64,000 nucleotides of DNA from Mesorhizobium loti (GTDB lineage Bacteria; Pseudomonadota; Alphaproteobacteria; Rhizobiales; Rhizobiaceae). This document shows, in pieces, positions 43,786-52,128 of this stretch. A model generated the notes under the pieces. The model was given only the letters and a program-made list of their open reading frames with translations, ran no database searches and was not told where the DNA came from. Every line of letters begins with the position of its first letter. Position 1 is the first letter of the stretch. The DNA lies in the NCBI GenBank assembly GCA_014189435.1, contig CP050293.1, positions 129,001-193,000 on the forward strand, written 5' to 3'. Made by a program: the position numbers and the translations under genes.

Positions 43786-45240
43786 TCAGGCGCTGGCGCC
43801 GGACTGCCAGGGCAGCGTTGCCTCATAGGCCGCCGCCGCCTTCAGCACGGCAAGGTCGCCGCGTGGCCGGCCGATCAGCTGCATGCCCATCGGCCGCCCC
43901 TTGTCATCGAAGCCGACCGGCACGTTGACCGCCGGGCAGCCGCCCAGGGTCGCGAAGGCGGAAACCTGCATCCAGCGGTGGTAGCTGTCCATCGCGCGTC
44001 CGGCGACCTCACGGGGCCAATGCGTGCTGAGATCGAAGGGGAAGACCTGCGCGGTCGGCAGCGCGATGAGATCATAGCGGTCGAAGATAGACAGCAGCGT
44101 GCGATGCCAGGACGTGCGGATAACCGAAGCCGCGCGGATCTGCGGCGCCGTCAGCCGCATTGCGTTCTCCACCTCCCAGATGGCTTCCGGCTTGAGCAGG
44201 CCGCGCTTGGCGGGATCGTCATAGTGGGTTTTGAGCGCACAGCCGCTGCTGGCCTGGCGCAGCGTCACGAAGGCCTGCCACAGCGCTTCGAAATCGACAT
44301 CCGGCAGCAAGGGTTCGCCAGGGAAGGCCGCATCGGCAAAGCGGCCAAGTGCTGTCTCGCAAAGTTCAAGAATACCGGATTCGATCGGCAGATGACCGCC
44401 GAGGTCACCGAGCCAGGCGATGCGGCCACCAGAAGCTGCCGTGCCGAGCCCTTCGAGGAAGGAACCCGGTTTCTCGTAGGATAGTGGCGCGCGCGGGTGG
44501 TAACCCGCCTGCACATCGAGCAGCAGCGCCATGTCACGGACGTTGCGGCCCATCGGCCCATCGACGCCCATCTGCGCATGAAAGACTTCCAGATCGGGTC
44601 CGCCGGGAACAAGTCCTTGTGACGGGCGAAAGCCATAGACATTGTTCCAGGCGGCCGGATTGCGCAGCGAGCCGCCGAAGTCGCTGCCATCGGCGACGGG
44701 CACCATGTCGAGGGCCAGCGCCACCGCCGCGCCGCCACTCGAGCCGCCGGCGGTCAGGGCCGGATCGAAGGCGTTCAGCGTCGGTCCGAACACGGTATTG
44801 TAGGTGTTGGAGCCAAGCCCGAACTCGGGGACGTTGGTTTTGCCGATGATGATGGCGCCAGCGTCGCGGATACGCTCGACAAAGAAATCGTCTTCCTGCG
44901 GCACGAAATCGGCGAAGATCGGCGAGCCGAGGGAGGTTCTGAGACCCGTGGTCGAGGCGAGATCCTTGATGGCGATCGGCAGGCCGAAGAGCGGGCCGGC
45001 ATCGGCTCGCGCCAGGCTGGCATCGGCCGCATCGGCTTCGCGCAGGATGTCGCCGCGGTCGCGCAAGGAGACGATGGCGTTGACCAGCGGGTTGACCGCC
45101 TCGATGCGGTCGAGGAATGCCGTCACCACCTCGCGCACGGAAAGCGTCTTCCGGCGGATTGCTTCGGCGAGTTCGACAGCGGACAGGCGGCAGATCTCGC
45201 CGGCCGACGGTACGGCATGTTTCGTTTGAGGGCGCAGCAT
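43786..45240 (-). CDS. Amidase (amidase-signature family)
   Basis: The 484-residue hydrolase has the Ser-cisSer-Lys triad of amidase-signature enzymes: Lys in LPIAIKDLAS near residue 87, and serines in LTAGGSSGGAAVALA near residue 165, with GSDFGGSLRNPAAWN following. It hydrolyses a C-N amide bond. The substrate is open, and GatA is unlikely because GatB and GatC are absent. ATG 45240 is directly after the ribokinase stop (TGAG-ATG spacing), so the two genes form an operon. Confidence 0.88.
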   Translation of the reverse strand: MLRPQTKHAVPSAGEICRLSAVELAEAIRRKTLSVREVVTAFLDRIEAVNPLVNAIVSLRDRGDILREADAADASLARADAGPLFGLPIAIKDLASTTGLRTSLGSPIFADFVPQEDDFFVERIRDAGAIIIGKTNVPEFGLGSNTYNTVFGPTLNAFDPALTAGGSSGGAAVALALDMVPVADGSDFGGSLRNPAAWNNVYGFRPSQGLVPGGPDLEVFHAQMGVDGPMGRNVRDMALLLDVQAGYHPRAPLSYEKPGSFLEGLGTAASGGRIAWLGDLGGHLPIESGILELCETALGRFADAAFPGEPLLPDVDFEALWQAFVTLRQASSGCALKTHYDDPAKRGLLKPEAIWEVENAMRLTAPQIRAASVIRTSWHRTLLSIFDRYDLIALPTAQVFPFDLSTHWPREVAGRAMDSYHRWMQVSAFATLGGCPAVNVPVGFDDKGRPMGMQLIGRPRGDLAVLKAAAAYEATLPWQSGASA

Positions 45241-45241
45241 C

Positions 45242-46147
45242 TCAATGGGTTTCCTGCAAAGCCTGATCGACATCCCTGGCCAGAGGGATCGCCGGCTGGG
45301 CGCCAGGCTTCAGGCAGGCCAGCGAGCCGGCCGCGCCGGCGCGTGTCAGCGCCTGTTCGAGCGTGAGACCGGCAGAGAGGCCGGCGGCAAAATAGCCGCA
45401 GAACGTATCCCCGGCGCCGACCGTGTCGACAGGGCTGATCTTCCTTGCCGGAACGGTGAGGAAATCGGTCGGCGTCGCCGCCATCACGCCGTCGCCGCCG
45501 AGCGTGACGACGATGGTTCGGCCGGTTTTCGCGGCGAAGTCGCGCATTCGTGCCGCCCGGTCGCGGCCGTTGAGGGCCAGCGCTTCGCCATAGAGGTCGA
45601 ATTCGGTCTCGTTGGCGACGGCATAGTCTGCCTTGCCGAGAAAGCCGGCTGCCTTACCCTGGAAAGGGGCTGTGTTGAGTACCGTGATGGCGCCGGCCGC
45701 TCTTGCCTGGTCGAGCGCCGCATCGACGGTCGCCAGCGGGATCTCATGTTGCAGCAGCACGACATCGCCCTTTTTCAGGAAGGCTTTGGAGAGATCGCCG
45801 GGCACCACGGACGCGTTGGCGCCCGGCACCACGGCGATGATGTTCTCGCCGTCGTCGCCGACCATGATCAGCGCCGTGCCGGTCGAGGCAAAGGTCTCGG
45901 CGACGCCGGACAGGTCGACCTTGCCGTCGCGCAGCAGCGCCAGCGCCTCGGCAGCGAAGCTGTCCTTGCCGACGGCGCCGACCATGCGCACCAAGGCGCC
46001 GGCGCGCGCGGCGGCCAGCGCCTGGTTGGCGCCCTTGCCGCCAGGCGCGGTGGTGAAGGCCGAGCCGCCCACCGTCTCGCCGGGGCTCGGCAAGCGGTCG
46101 ACATTGGCGATAAGGTCGAGGTTGATCGAGCCGATAACGATAATCAA
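45242..46147 (-). CDS. rbsK: Ribokinase (PfkB family)
   Basis: The 301-residue kinase phosphorylates ribose to ribose-5-phosphate. Both PfkB signatures are present: GGKGANQALAAARAG near residue 36, and the active site PVDTVGAGDTFCGYFAAG near residue 243 with the catalytic Asp. NxNLD-like opening IGSINLDLIANVDRLP is typical of RbsK. It is the first gene of a two-gene unit with the amidase. The nearby nucleoside hydrolase suggests it may salvage ribose from nucleosides. Confidence 0.9.
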   Translation of the reverse strand: MIIVIGSINLDLIANVDRLPSPGETVGGSAFTTAPGGKGANQALAAARAGALVRMVGAVGKDSFAAEALALLRDGKVDLSGVAETFASTGTALIMVGDDGENIIAVVPGANASVVPGDLSKAFLKKGDVVLLQHEIPLATVDAALDQARAAGAITVLNTAPFQGKAAGFLGKADYAVANETEFDLYGEALALNGRDRAARMRDFAAKTGRTIVVTLGGDGVMAATPTDFLTVPARKISPVDTVGAGDTFCGYFAAGLSAGLTLEQALTRAGAAGSLACLKPGAQPAIPLARDVDQALQETH

Positions 46148-46303
46148 GCAGGGCCTCCTGGCAGCGCAAAATTCAAAGTGTCGGAGCGCCCTTTGTGCGT
46201 CCGGGCGAACGCAGGTCGTTCCAATCGCGCGGGAGGCTAACCTGTAAGGCCGCGGCTTGCCAGACCACGCGAATGGTCCAGCCCGATTTGAGGTATCGTG
46301 GCC

Positions 46304-46786
46304 TCATTCACAGCGCACGGTGACCGTGCCCTGATAGCTGCCGGCGGGAAAGATACCGCTCGACTTGGTGGCGGTGAGGTCGACCTGCATGGGGTGGGTG
46401 CCGTTGGTGACCCTTTGCGTCACGCTTCCGTTGATATCGACCCCCGAGCCATCGAGGCGGAAGACCGAGGCGAAGGTCACGTTGGTGCCGCCGCCGCTCG
46501 GCGCGGATGAGAATGCGGCAGGCGCCGGCGCCGAAACCGAATAGCAATCAAGCAAGTTAAGTATCGAGCACAACAGGGAGCTTGCCACCACGGTGGCGCT
46601 GGCGCTCGATCCGCCTGCCTGTTTGGAACCCAGTATGCTGATGGCGGGATTGGCCTTCATCGTTCCCGACGCCCCGACCATGATGGTGCAGGTGCCGATG
46701 ATCGCCGCCTGCGCCGGAAGGCAGAAGCCGGCAAGTGCTGCCATTGCAAGCAGCGCGCGGCTATTTCTTCTTCTTTTTCTTGCCAT
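46304..46786 (-). CDS. Exported fimbria-like subunit (second copy)
   Basis: The 160-residue protein has a basic start MARKRRRNSR, a hydrophobic signal (ALLAMAALAGFCLPAQA), then a Ser/Gly/Thr-rich beta-type domain starting IIGTCTIMVGASGTM. It ends AGSYQGTVTVRCE. The Cys near the start of the mature part and the final Cys could pair. The ending resembles that of the protein at 47652-48122 (NGNYQATVTLRCE), so they are paralogues. Both recall spore-coat-U/DUF4402-like pilin domains. The start overlaps the preceding gene by 26 bases. Confidence 0.65.
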   Translation of the reverse strand: MARKRRRNSRALLAMAALAGFCLPAQAAIIGTCTIMVGASGTMKANPAISILGSKQAGGSSASATVVASSLLCSILNLLDCYSVSAPAPAAFSSAPSGGGTNVTFASVFRLDGSGVDINGSVTQRVTNGTHPMQVDLTATKSSGIFPAGSYQGTVTVRCE

Positions 46787-47270
46787 CGCTTCCGGTCCTG
46801 ATGCTCCAGCCTTCATTGGCCCATCCGGGCGATGCGGCCGCGGGAGCGGTGGCGGCTATGCTCGCCGTCTGGCCGTCGGAGCCTAGGCCCATTTTGAGGA
46901 GTTTCAGCTCCAGTTGCAGGCGCTCGACCTCAAGCTCATAGAGGCGGCTGCAATCGACGCGCTTCGGCGTACGCCCGATCGGGATCACCACCCGGCCATA
47001 GGTGGCAACGCTGTTGTCCGACTGGCTGTTGCCTCTGATAACGCCGAGATCGACATAGGCGCCGGAGCCGGAGACGGCGGAACGGCAAGTGGTGCCGTCC
47101 GCGGCATGGACCTCGTCCTGGCCCTGGGGCAAGGTCACGCCGGGCAGGTTGAAGCCGCTCTCGTTCTGATTGAGGTTGTAGACATCCTCGGCCCAGGCGG
47201 GTGAGACATTCGCAAACGCAGCCGCTAGCGCGACCGTCAGGACTTGCGGTGCCCAAAGAACTTTCCGCAT
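46761..47270 (-). CDS. Exported coiled-coil protein of unknown function
   Basis: The 169-residue protein has a signal peptide (VLWAPQVLTVALAAAFANVSPAWA), a middle part with C-x(n)-C (TTCRSAV ... RVDCSRL), and a heptad segment YELEVERLQLELKLLKMGL. It then has an Ala/Pro linker and a KKKKKK end. The last 26 bases are read in another frame as the start of the next gene. It begins 34 bases inside the end of the chaperone-like gene. I do not recognise a family. Confidence 0.65.
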   Translation of the reverse strand: MRKVLWAPQVLTVALAAAFANVSPAWAEDVYNLNQNESGFNLPGVTLPQGQDEVHAADGTTCRSAVSGSGAYVDLGVIRGNSQSDNSVATYGRVVIPIGRTPKRVDCSRLYELEVERLQLELKLLKMGLGSDGQTASIAATAPAAASPGWANEGWSIRTGSDGKKKKKK

Positions 47271-47629
47271 ATCTGTGCCCTTATCTGCGTCTGTTGATTG
47301 GGAAAGGGGATGCTTTCGGTACAGATACGCACTTTACGCTCGGCGGCGCCGTCAAAAGGCACGACCACAAGGACAGAACGGGAAGCCTGGGAAGCCAGTT
47401 GGAAGACATTCGGAGATATCCCGGCGTCTACCGGCTGAAAATCCTGATCGTAGACGTGGATTTCGATCTGGATCTTCCGGTCGTACGGATTGGCGGGGAA
47501 AACGCGGACCGCGAAGACGTTGGTGAAGCTGTTGACCTCGCCACGCATCGGCGACATCGACTGCGCCTGGGCGGCAATGGGCGTCAATCCGACGGCCAGT
47601 ACCGTCGCCAGGATTCGAGCATGTTTCAA
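47237..47629 (-). CDS. Exported PapD-like (fimbrial chaperone N-domain-like) protein
   Basis: The 130-residue protein has a signal peptide (ARILATVLAVGLTPIAAQAQS) and one immunoglobulin-like beta domain. The segment FAVRVFPANPYDRKIQIEIHVYDQDFQPV followed by SPNVFQLASQASRSVLVVVPFD resembles the first domain of PapD-type chaperones. There, such strands lead to the subunit-binding edge. The second chaperone domain is missing. Two cysteines (RICTES, QICGKF) may form a disulfide. GGAGG lies 13 bases before the ATG. Confidence 0.6.
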   Translation of the reverse strand: MKHARILATVLAVGLTPIAAQAQSMSPMRGEVNSFTNVFAVRVFPANPYDRKIQIEIHVYDQDFQPVDAGISPNVFQLASQASRSVLVVVPFDGAAERKVRICTESIPFPNQQTQIRAQICGKFFGHRKS

Positions 47630-47651
47630 GGACCCCTCCTTCGCTACGGCG

Positions 47652-48122
47652 TCATTCGCAACGCAGCGTTACCGTTGCCTGATAGTTGCCGTTGGCGAAG
47701 CGGTTGCTGCCGCCCTTGGTGCCAGCGAGGTGGACCGAGACGAGATCGGCGCCGGGGGTGCCGATGCTGGTGGCCGAGCCGGTCTCACTGATAGAGTGCG
47801 CACCAGCGGCGGAGTAGGTCGGTGTCCAGGTCGTCGATGTGCTGTCGGCCGATGGCGCCGTCGTGGTGGTGACCGGATCGACGCTGAGCGACACACCTCC
47901 AGTCGTCGTCAGCGTCACGGTTCCAGCAGAACCGCCGCTGTTGTGGGAACTGAGGGACTGGAGATCGGGACTGACCGTCATCGTGCCGGTGGTGGCAACG
48001 ACAAGCGTGCAGGTGGGCGAGACAGTGCCATTGAAAATGACATTCTGCGTCGTGGCCAACGCGGTCTGGTCGATGCTGGCAACCAGCAGAACTGCGCCGA
48101 AGGCGGCGCGAAACAACGTCAT
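47652..48122 (-). CDS. Exported fimbria-like subunit (first gene of the cluster)
   Basis: The 156-residue protein has a signal peptide (LFRAAFGAVLLVASIDQTALA) and then a Thr/Ser-rich beta domain: NVIFNGTVSPTCTLVVATTGTMTVSPD, ending FANGNYQATVTLRCE. Pairing of the first and last Cys and the NGNYxATVTL ending recall spore-coat-U/CsuA/B or DUF4402 domains of pili. A perfect ribosome-binding site (AGGAGGT) precedes the ATG. It heads a four-gene minus-strand unit. An AT-rich control region with a dyad lies upstream. Confidence 0.65.
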   Translation of the reverse strand: MTLFRAAFGAVLLVASIDQTALATTQNVIFNGTVSPTCTLVVATTGTMTVSPDLQSLSSHNSGGSAGTVTLTTTGGVSLSVDPVTTTTAPSADSTSTTWTPTYSAAGAHSISETGSATSIGTPGADLVSVHLAGTKGGSNRFANGNYQATVTLRCE

Positions 48123-48180
48123 CGAGACCTCCTATTAAGCCGGATCGCCCGAATTAATATGGGTCATCATCACTTTATCG

Positions 48181-48201
48181 TAGTTAATTTAGGGTTAACT
48201 A
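48181..48201. promoter_or_regulatory. Dyad operator candidate upstream of the exported cluster
   Basis: TAGTTAA-TTTAGGG-TTAACTA is a perfect 7-bp inverted repeat in an AT-rich island of about 170 bases, 59 bases upstream of the first cluster gene. Such islands are unusual in this GC-rich DNA and probably bind a regulator or nucleoid protein. Confidence 0.45.
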
Positions 48202-48342
48202 AAATAGCTTCTGAAAATAACAATTACGGGAACCGGAGGTTGCCATCGGTTGTAGGGAATAAAAACGAAGCTGAAATCATGATTATACTTGATGATCCTG
48301 ATATCTACATATTTCTTCAACTGTAATTGGAAAAATCGATAT

Positions 48343-49217
48343 TCACGAGACCTGTCCCGCCTCCCAGCCCAGGATGGCGCGCTTGCGGGTCAGACCCCAG
48401 TGATAGCCGGTGAGGTCGCCGGACTTGCCGATCGCGCGGTGGCAGGGAACCACGAATGAGAGCGGATTGGCGCCGTTGGCCGCGCCGACCGCACGGCTGG
48501 CGCTGGGTGTGCCGATGCTGGCGGCGATCGAGGAATAGGTGCGGGCCTTGCCCATCGGGATCTTGAGCAGCGCCTCCCAGACACGAACCTGGAAGTCGGT
48601 GCCGATCATGACGACATGCAGCGGCTGGTCGGAGCGCCACAGCGTCGGGTCGAAGATACGCGCGGCATAAGGGCCCGTAGCAGTCATGTCCTCGACATAG
48701 ATGGCGTTCGGCCAGCGGCTGGACATGTCGGCGAAGGCGGCGCGCTCCTCGCCGGGGTCGCTGAAGGCGAGGCCGGCAAGTCCGCGGTCGGTGGCCATGA
48801 TCAGGGCGGTGCCGAAGGGCGAGGAATGGTAGCCGTAGCGGATGGTGAGGCCGGCGCCGCGCGTCTTGTAGTCGCCCGGCGACATCGCCTCATGGGTGAC
48901 GAACAGGTCATGCAGCCGGCCCGGGCCGGACATGCCCAGTTCGAACGATGTTTCGAGCAGCGGCATGCCGGAATCGAGCAGCCTGCGCGCATGATCCAGT
49001 GTCACCGCCTGCAGGAAGGCCTTGGGCGACAGGCCGGCCCAGCGGGTGAAGAGTTTTTGCAGGCCGGTCGGCGTCTCGCCGACCTCCTCCGCCAGCTCTT
49101 CGAGGGAAGGCTGGTCGCGGTAATCGAGGCTGATCTTCTCGATGGCGCGGCGCACGATTTCATAGTCGCTGCCTTGCGGCGTGATGTCCTTTTGAGGATC
49201 GCTGTATGGGTGCTCAT
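48343..49217 (-). CDS. Ada-like protein: AraC domain plus methylated-DNA cysteine methyltransferase
   Basis: The protein carries an AraC-type HTH (SLEELAEEVGETPTGLQKLF and the next helix) and a C-terminal MGMT domain with the acceptor cysteine in FVVPCHRAIG, followed by LTGYHWGL. It repairs O6-methylguanine by self-methylation. The N-terminal zinc/phosphotriester domain of E. coli Ada is absent. The main frame stays open to GTG 49308, but the best start (ATG 49217 with AAGGAGA) is in another frame. The frames join if the T4 run at 49190-49193 (plus strand) had one more base, giving MSTHTAILKKDITPQG. Either the sequence or the gene has a frameshift. Confidence 0.8.
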
Positions 49218-49332
49218 GGAACTGTCTCCTTGGGCCGGAATATCGCCCCTTGGGGCGTCGATCGCCACCCGAAACTTGCCTTCCTGCGGCGCATACCCAG
49301 ATAGACACGGGATTCGTGTCCAGGAGTCGCTC

Positions 49333-50148
49333 ATGGCTGGCGAAAAAGTAAATCTCACCGGGGCAAAAGAGACCTTGCTGATGACGCTCTACGGCAAGGC
49401 GTTGGAGAGCCGGTTGCCGGATTCGCTACTCGGGGATCATTTCGCCGACGAGGCGGTTCGCAAGATCGACTATGATTTCTCCAGGCTCAAGGTCGACGCC
49501 AATCTCGGCGTCGGCCTGGCGATCAGGGCAAAGACGCTGGACGTCCGCGTTGAGGACTTTCTGGCCAGAACTCCTGACGCCATCGTGCTGCACCTCGGTT
49601 GCGGACTCGATACGCGCATCTTCCGCGTCGATCCACCCCCAGGCGTGGACTGGTTCGATGTCGACTACCCCGAGGTCATCGAACTCAGGCGCAAGCTTTA
49701 TCCGTTGCGCGACCATTACCATCTGGTTGCCTCGTCGGTGACCGAGCCCGATTGGCTGGCTCAAGTGCCCCGCAATCGCCCGGCCATCGTGGTGGCGGAA
49801 GGGCTGACGCCCTATCTGCCCGCCGAAGAGGGGCCGCGCTTGTTGGCGCGGCTTGTCTCGCATCTTGCCAGCGGTGAGTTGGTGTTCGACGCCTACAGCC
49901 GTTTCGGCCTGAAACTGCTTCGCCTCAATCCGACCATCAAGGTGACGGGTGCACAGGTCCATTGGGCGATCGACGATCCGCATGAGCTGGAGCGAGCCGT
50001 TCCGAAGCTGCGCTTCGTCGAGGACATCTCGGCCTACAAGCCTGAACACGCCGCCCGCATGGGCTGGTCCGCGAAACTGTTTGTTCGGCTTTGGAGACAC
50101 ATTCCGGCGCTGCGAAGAATCGGCAGGCTGTTGCGCTATCGGTTCTGA
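49333..50148 (+). CDS. Class I SAM methyltransferase (LCM/TcmP-like)
   Basis: The 271-residue protein resembles leucine carboxyl methyltransferase-type and tetracenomycin TcmP-like O-methyltransferases. It has VKIDYDF-like opening (VRKIDYDFSRLK), SAM motif VLHLGCGLDTRIFRVD near residue 92, and the acidic WFDVDYPEVIELRRKL and VVAEGLTPYLP that follow. The acceptor is probably a carboxylate or hydroxyl group of a small molecule. CAGGAG precedes ATG 49333. It is divergent from the Ada-like gene with overlapping upstream regions. Confidence 0.87.
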   Translation: MAGEKVNLTGAKETLLMTLYGKALESRLPDSLLGDHFADEAVRKIDYDFSRLKVDANLGVGLAIRAKTLDVRVEDFLARTPDAIVLHLGCGLDTRIFRVDPPPGVDWFDVDYPEVIELRRKLYPLRDHYHLVASSVTEPDWLAQVPRNRPAIVVAEGLTPYLPAEEGPRLLARLVSHLASGELVFDAYSRFGLKLLRLNPTIKVTGAQVHWAIDDPHELERAVPKLRFVEDISAYKPEHAARMGWSAKLFVRLWRHIPALRRIGRLLRYRF

Positions 50149-50157
50149 GACATCCGT

Positions 50158-50652
50158 TCAGCGCGTCTTGGCGGTCGCCAGCGCGCGTGAAAAAGCCGTG
50201 GCGAAGCTCTCTCGGGAGTCCGGGTCCAGGAAAGATCCGATCGGCACGTTCTGGCCTTGCCCTTCAACCGCCATCCTGGTGATGCCGATCTCGGCGTGAC
50301 GGGCGACCGAAAACCGTGCCCAGAACGGATTGAAGCGATGCGCTTCCGATTTTCCGGAGGGTGCCGTCTTGCGGATGTCGAGGCTGGTGCGCGAGACCGA
50401 GACTTCCTCGCGTGCGCGGGCGGCCCGATAGTTGATGCGAAAGGCGATGTAGACGGCGGCCACGTCGAGGCCGAAGAAGCCGAACACCGGCCAGGCGCCG
50501 CGCGACAGGAAAAACGCGCCTGTCACCAGCCAGCCGAACAGCAGCGCGGCCATCAGGATGAAGAAGCCTCTCCGGCCCAGCGACCGGTGCGGGGTCAGTA
50601 GCGCCTGAAAGAATGGCTCGTCGGCCTGAAACGAGGCGTTTGTGTCGCTCAT
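50158..50652 (-). CDS. DUF2244 membrane protein
   Basis: The 164-residue protein has two closely spaced membrane spans (GFFILMAALLFGWLVTGAFF and WPVFGFFGLDVAAVYIAF) followed by a cytoplasmic beta-rich tail. These features and the opening FQALLTPHRSLGRRGF define the DUF2244 family of alphaproteobacteria. The function is unknown. It converges on the methyltransferase gene and is divergent from nth; such nth-DUF2244 neighbourhoods occur in rhizobia. Confidence 0.86.
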   Translation of the reverse strand: MSDTNASFQADEPFFQALLTPHRSLGRRGFFILMAALLFGWLVTGAFFLSRGAWPVFGFFGLDVAAVYIAFRINYRAARAREEVSVSRTSLDIRKTAPSGKSEAHRFNPFWARFSVARHAEIGITRMAVEGQGQNVPIGSFLDPDSRESFATAFSRALATAKTR

Positions 50653-50721
50653 GGCGGGATATTATAGGAGGGAAATGGCGAGCCCCAAGTCCAAAGAGTC
50701 TTCGATGCCCAAAAAGAACTG

Positions 50722-51480
50722 TTGCCCGGACGGCGCGATGGCTCAAACGCCAAGCCGCGGCCTCGGCCGGCACGAAGCTCGTCGCGCTACAGCCCGGCCG
50801 AAGTGCACGAGATCTTCCGGCGCTTTTCTGTCCAGCGGCCCGAGCCGAAGGGCGAGCTTGAACATGTCAACGCCTTCACCTTGCTGGTCGCGGTGGTGCT
50901 GTCGGCGCAAGCCACGGACGCCGGCGTCAACAAGGCGACGCGGGCGCTGTTCAAGGTCGCCGATACGCCGCAGAAGATGCTGGCGCTGGGCGAGGCCAAG
51001 GTCGGCGAATACATCAAGACCATCGGACTCTGGCGCAACAAGGCCAAGAATGTCGTGGCGCTCTCCGAGGCGCTGATCCGCGACCATGGCGGCGAGGTGC
51101 CGGACGACCGCGATGAATTGGTCAAGCTGCCGGGCGTCGGGCGCAAGACCGCCAATGTCGTGCTCAACATGGCCTTCGGCCAGCACACAATGGCGGTCGA
51201 CACGCATATTCTCCGCATCGGCAATCGGCTCGGGCTGGCGCCCGGCAAGACACCGGAACAGGTCGAGCAGGGGCTGCTCAAGATTATCCCGGACGAATAT
51301 ATGCGCCACGCGCATCACTGGCTGATCCTGCACGGCCGCTATGTCTGCAAGGCGCGCAAGCCGGATTGCCTAGCCTGCGTCATCGCCGACATCTGCAAGG
51401 CCGAGGTGAAGACGACCGATGTGCCGGCGCCGCTGGTGCCGATCGCTCCGCTTGAAATGGCTTCAGCGGTAGATCAGTAG
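50722..51480 (+). CDS. nth: Endonuclease III
   Basis: The protein removes oxidised pyrimidines from DNA (glycosylase and AP lyase). The helix-hairpin-helix is LPGVGRKTANVVLNMA with the catalytic Lys. The catalytic Asp is in AVDTHILR, and the [4Fe-4S] ligands are C-x6-C-x2-C-x5-C (CKARKPDCLACVIADIC). The frame begins at TTG 50722, without a ribosome-binding site. An ATG at 50675 with TAGGAGGGA is in another frame and joins this one if the A5 run at 50711-50715 had six bases. The end overlaps the convergent DUF2214 gene by seven bases. Confidence 0.9.
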   Translation: MPGRRDGSNAKPRPRPARSSSRYSPAEVHEIFRRFSVQRPEPKGELEHVNAFTLLVAVVLSAQATDAGVNKATRALFKVADTPQKMLALGEAKVGEYIKTIGLWRNKAKNVVALSEALIRDHGGEVPDDRDELVKLPGVGRKTANVVLNMAFGQHTMAVDTHILRIGNRLGLAPGKTPEQVEQGLLKIIPDEYMRHAHHWLILHGRYVCKARKPDCLACVIADICKAEVKTTDVPAPLVPIAPLEMASAVDQ

Positions 51481-51929
51481 CCGTAGCCGCGCGCCATCGC
51501 CGCGGCGAAGACCGGGATCAGCAGGAAGATGAAAGCCTCGGCGCGGATGTAGGTCTTCACGGACGCAAGCTCGGTCGCCGGCACCAGGAACGAGGGATTG
51601 GCGCTCGCTTGCCTGTTCCAGGAAATGAAGCGGACGGTCGGGATGATCGACAGCAGGCCGACCACGCCAAACGCCGCCATCTTGGCCCAGAACACCCAGT
51701 TGTAGACGTAGAATTCCCAACCCTTGAGGCCATAGAAGACGCGGCCGATACCGACGATAATGATCAGCGTGGCGATGATGCCATAGTGGCGGTCGATGCC
51801 GGCGAGCCGCTTGAGCGTCGTGGCGGCCAGATCGCCACGGATCAGCACGAATTCGGCGCCGATGATGCCTGCCAGTGAAAACACCAGCACGTGATGGAAG
51901 ATCGCAAGCACAAGATCGGTGGCGTCCAT
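51474..51929 (-). CDS. DUF2214 integral membrane protein
   Basis: The 151-residue protein has four membrane helices: AIFHHVLVFSLAGIIGAEFVL with a His pair, YGIIATLIIIVGIGRVFYG, WVFWAKMAAFGVVGLLSIIP and FIFLLIPVFAAAMARGYGY. This matches DUF2214. The paired and scattered histidines within helices hint at heme or metal binding, which is inference. AAGGGA precedes the ATG. It converges with nth. Confidence 0.85.
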   Translation of the reverse strand: MDATDLVLAIFHHVLVFSLAGIIGAEFVLIRGDLAATTLKRLAGIDRHYGIIATLIIIVGIGRVFYGLKGWEFYVYNWVFWAKMAAFGVVGLLSIIPTVRFISWNRQASANPSFLVPATELASVKTYIRAEAFIFLLIPVFAAAMARGYGY

Positions 51930-52128
51930 GCTTTTTTCCCTTGGGTCTGACGGCGCCGCCCCGCGCCTGAAAATGGATCACGCTGCTGGTGTGAATCAGC
52001 CTGTCGTGAAAATAGCACCGTCGCGCAAGATTCCCATAGCGGCGCCTGGATGATGGACCGCGTTGCCCTGGCCCTTGCACCAGGCCGGCGATTTGCTAAG
52101 CGCGGACCATCCGTGCGAGGCAGATCCC

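Noticed and set aside
42727..44484. 585-codon open frame on the plus strand
   Set aside because: It crosses the end of the nucleoside hydrolase gene, a repeat, and is antisense to lysE and the amidase. It has no motif.
46304..48122. A classical chaperone-usher pilus operon
   Set aside because: No usher of about 800 residues and no second chaperone domain are present; only the subunit-like and single-domain proteins are seen.
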